A stretch of DNA of 24,243 bases from assembly GCA_964352985.1 (NCBI GenBank), contig CAYGUK010000059.1, positions 1 to 24,243 of the forward strand, in the 5' to 3' direction. The stretch is from CAYGUK01 sp964352985. GTDB taxonomy: Bacteria; Pseudomonadota; Gammaproteobacteria; JAHCLG01. The position numbers and the translations under genes are program-made. Positions 24,191 through 24,243 of this stretch are shown here, one piece after another; within the stretch, counting starts at the first letter, position 1; each line of letters opens with the position of its first letter. The notes under the pieces were generated by a model. It searched no databases, was not told the origin of the DNA, and was given only the letters and a program-made list of their open reading frames with translations.

Positions 24191-24243
24191 GGTGGGCGTA
24201 GCTCAGTTGGTAGAGCCCCGGGTTGTGATCCCGGTTGTCGTGG
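24191..24243 (+). tRNA. tRNA-His (GTG anticodon), 5' part, cut by the right edge
   Basis: The extra 5' G typical of tRNA-His is encoded at 24191. The acceptor 5' strand GTGGGCG is 24192-24198, then TA and the D arm from GCTC to GAGC with AGTTGGTA. The anticodon stem CCGGG (24218-24222) pairs with CCCGG (24230-24234) around the loop TTGTGAT, with anticodon GTG at 24225-24227. The variable loop and the start of the T stem follow, then the window ends. It resembles E. coli tRNA-His throughout. Confidence 0.95.

Overview
The window looks like chromosomal DNA of an AT-rich gammaproteobacterium, most likely in or near the Legionellales/Coxiella group. This placement is an inference. It rests on low GC, a gammaproteobacterial gene order (nadB divergent from rpoE; lepA-DUF4845-rnc-era-recO-pdxJ; prfB-lysS), and large orphan proteins between housekeeping blocks. 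No phage, insertion sequence or CRISPR array was seen.

Layout. (1) 1-1426, minus: a hybrid sensor histidine kinase without membrane segments, cut by the left edge. (2) 1478-5149: a compact catabolic cluster. myo-Inositol oxygenase (plus) is divergent from uxaC-uxuB (minus, 4-bp overlap) across 61 bp. Together they would convert myo-inositol to D-glucuronate, D-fructuronate and D-mannonate, an animal/plant-type entry into the bacterial hexuronate route. (3) 5150-9472: an accessory pair of convergent genes, a 1061-residue orphan with one central transmembrane hairpin and a 310-residue orphan. (4) 9686-12334: prfB with its programmed +1 frameshift site, lysS, and a strong terminator. (5) 12335-13890: AT-rich accessory DNA with two small orphans, one with a possible helix-turn-helix. 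(6) 13881-18175: nadB divergent from rpoE, then a very short RseA-like anti-sigma factor and a divergent POT-family transporter. (7) 18176-18633: a gene-poor stretch with possible decayed coding sequence. (8) 18634-23922: lepA, a DUF4845 membrane protein, rnc, era, recO and pdxJ, the last five tightly overlapping. (9) 24191-end: the 5' part of tRNA-His with its own promoter.

What stands out: the MIOX-UxaC-UxuB cluster; an anti-sigma-E that ends at its membrane helix, with no RseB or RseC nearby; a sigma-E-like promoter upstream of rpoE; a POT transporter without the TM1 ExxER motif; no lepB between lepA and rnc; and the orphan 1061-residue membrane protein.
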